Source: an uncultured Pelagibacteraceae bacterium (GTDB lineage: Bacteria; Pseudomonadota; Alphaproteobacteria; Pelagibacterales; Pelagibacteraceae). Taken from it: DNA of 64,000 nt. The translations under genes were made by a program, and so were the position numbers. Positions within the stretch are counted from its first letter, which is position 1. Each line of letters opens with the position of its first letter. Positions 63,776 to 64,000 of the stretch are shown here, piece by piece. Below the pieces are notes generated by a model that made no database searches, was not told the origin of the DNA, and worked only from the letters and a program-made list of their open reading frames with translations. Location: the NCBI GenBank assembly GCA_902623075.1, contig CACNSD010000003.1, positions 1 through 64,000 on the forward strand, read 5' to 3'.

Positions 63776-64000
63776 TAATATTTAATATCGTTTTTTACCA
63801 CATCTACATTATGAACCATACTCTCATAAAATCCAGCTTTTGTAATTTTCACAAATTGTGGTTTATTTCTTAATTTAACAATTGTTTTTGATCCAAGATA
63901 TCCCATAGAAGATCTCAATCCACCTATTAATTTATAAATAACACTCCCGACATCTCCTTTATATTTTACAAAGCCTTCCACACCTTCTGGTACATATTTT
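63775..64000 (-). CDS. guaB: IMP dehydrogenase, C-terminal end
   Basis: The last 74 codons before the window edge. KYVPEGVEG followed by KGDVGSVIYKLIGGLRSSMGY (20 core) is the C-terminal mobile-flap and tail region of IMP dehydrogenase, which oxidises IMP to XMP. The protein ends HNVDVVKNDIKY. With guaA downstream, the two-step IMP-to-GMP branch is complete. The start lies beyond the window. Confidence 0.93.
   Translation of the reverse strand, partial: KYVPEGVEGFVKYKGDVGSVIYKLIGGLRSSMGYLGSKTIVKLRNKPQFVKITKAGFYESMVHNVDVVKNDIKY

Noticed and set aside
1-64000. CRISPR arrays, insertion sequences, rRNA or tRNA genes
   Set aside because: No evenly spaced repeats, no transposase-like protein and no cloverleaf-like sequence in the short intergenic gaps, which are all below 300 bases.

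Overview
The window reads as part of the chromosome of a streamlined marine alphaproteobacterium of the SAR11 group (Candidatus Pelagibacter or a close relative). The reasons are: strong A+T bias (by eye around 70 percent), Lys/Asn/Ile-rich proteins, genes packed with overlaps or a few bases between them, no insertion sequences or prophage, and a typical gene set (NAD formate dehydrogenase, glycine-riboswitch-led gcvTHP, many EamA permeases, a Liv-type ABC importer, TspO). The placement comes from gene content and style, not from a marker-gene alignment. I see no rRNA or tRNA gene, no CRISPR array and no gap over 300 bases without a gene.

Layout. 1-2 kb: end of purN, then ndk and pepA on the minus strand. 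2-9.6 kb: envelope operon lptF-lptG-lptD-surA running into pdxA-rsmA, the same order as lptD-surA-pdxA-rsmA in enterics. 9.6-12.2 kb: fatty-acid genes fabD-fabG-acpP with gmk (minus). 12.3-24.2 kb: a long plus-strand train rpsF-rpsR-rplI, dnaB, an MMPL/RND permease, cvpA, purF, an HD-domain protein, gshA-gshB, EamA and MFS permeases. 24.2-32.3 kb: MOSC protein, then the most accessory-looking block: PhyH-type dioxygenase, TPR-sulfotransferase fusion, two Gfo/Idh oxidoreductases, a GT2 glycosyltransferase, a ThDP enzyme and an orphan 75-residue protein. 32.3-39.3 kb: amidinotransferase with EamA, moeA, a SufU-like scaffold, an HPP membrane protein, formate dehydrogenase and SelO. 39.4-42.3 kb: methyltransferase, DAO-family FAD enzyme, tspO and an SDR. 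42.3-50.6 kb: one minus-strand train starting at a tandem glycine riboswitch: gcvT-gcvH-gcvP, then FAD enzyme, DUF1365, CFA-type methyltransferase and DUF3833 lipoprotein. 50.6-55.2 kb: EamA and the 5-oxoprolinase genes pxpC, pxpB, pxpA, a TPR protein and a DUF1445 (D-glutamate cyclase-like) protein. 55.2-59.9 kb: complete Liv ABC importer with its binding protein divergent. 59.9-64 kb: TerC protein, panB, glyoxalase-like protein, guaA, TPR protein and the end of guaB.

How the genes work together. One-carbon and glycine metabolism (gcvTHP, formate dehydrogenase, purN, purF), glutathione synthesis (gshA/B) and 5-oxoproline recovery (pxpABC plus DUF1445) are all present, so glycine, glutamate and C1 units are recurring substrates. 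The most rewarding observation is in the gcvT leader. A perfect 12-base complement joins the inter-aptamer linker to the gcvT start codon, and it competes with the P1 helix of aptamer 2. This is a simple translational ON-switch architecture that could also influence the lipid-modification genes downstream in the same train. The 24.7-32 kb cassette is the best candidate for an undescribed pathway, but its product cannot be read from sequence alone.
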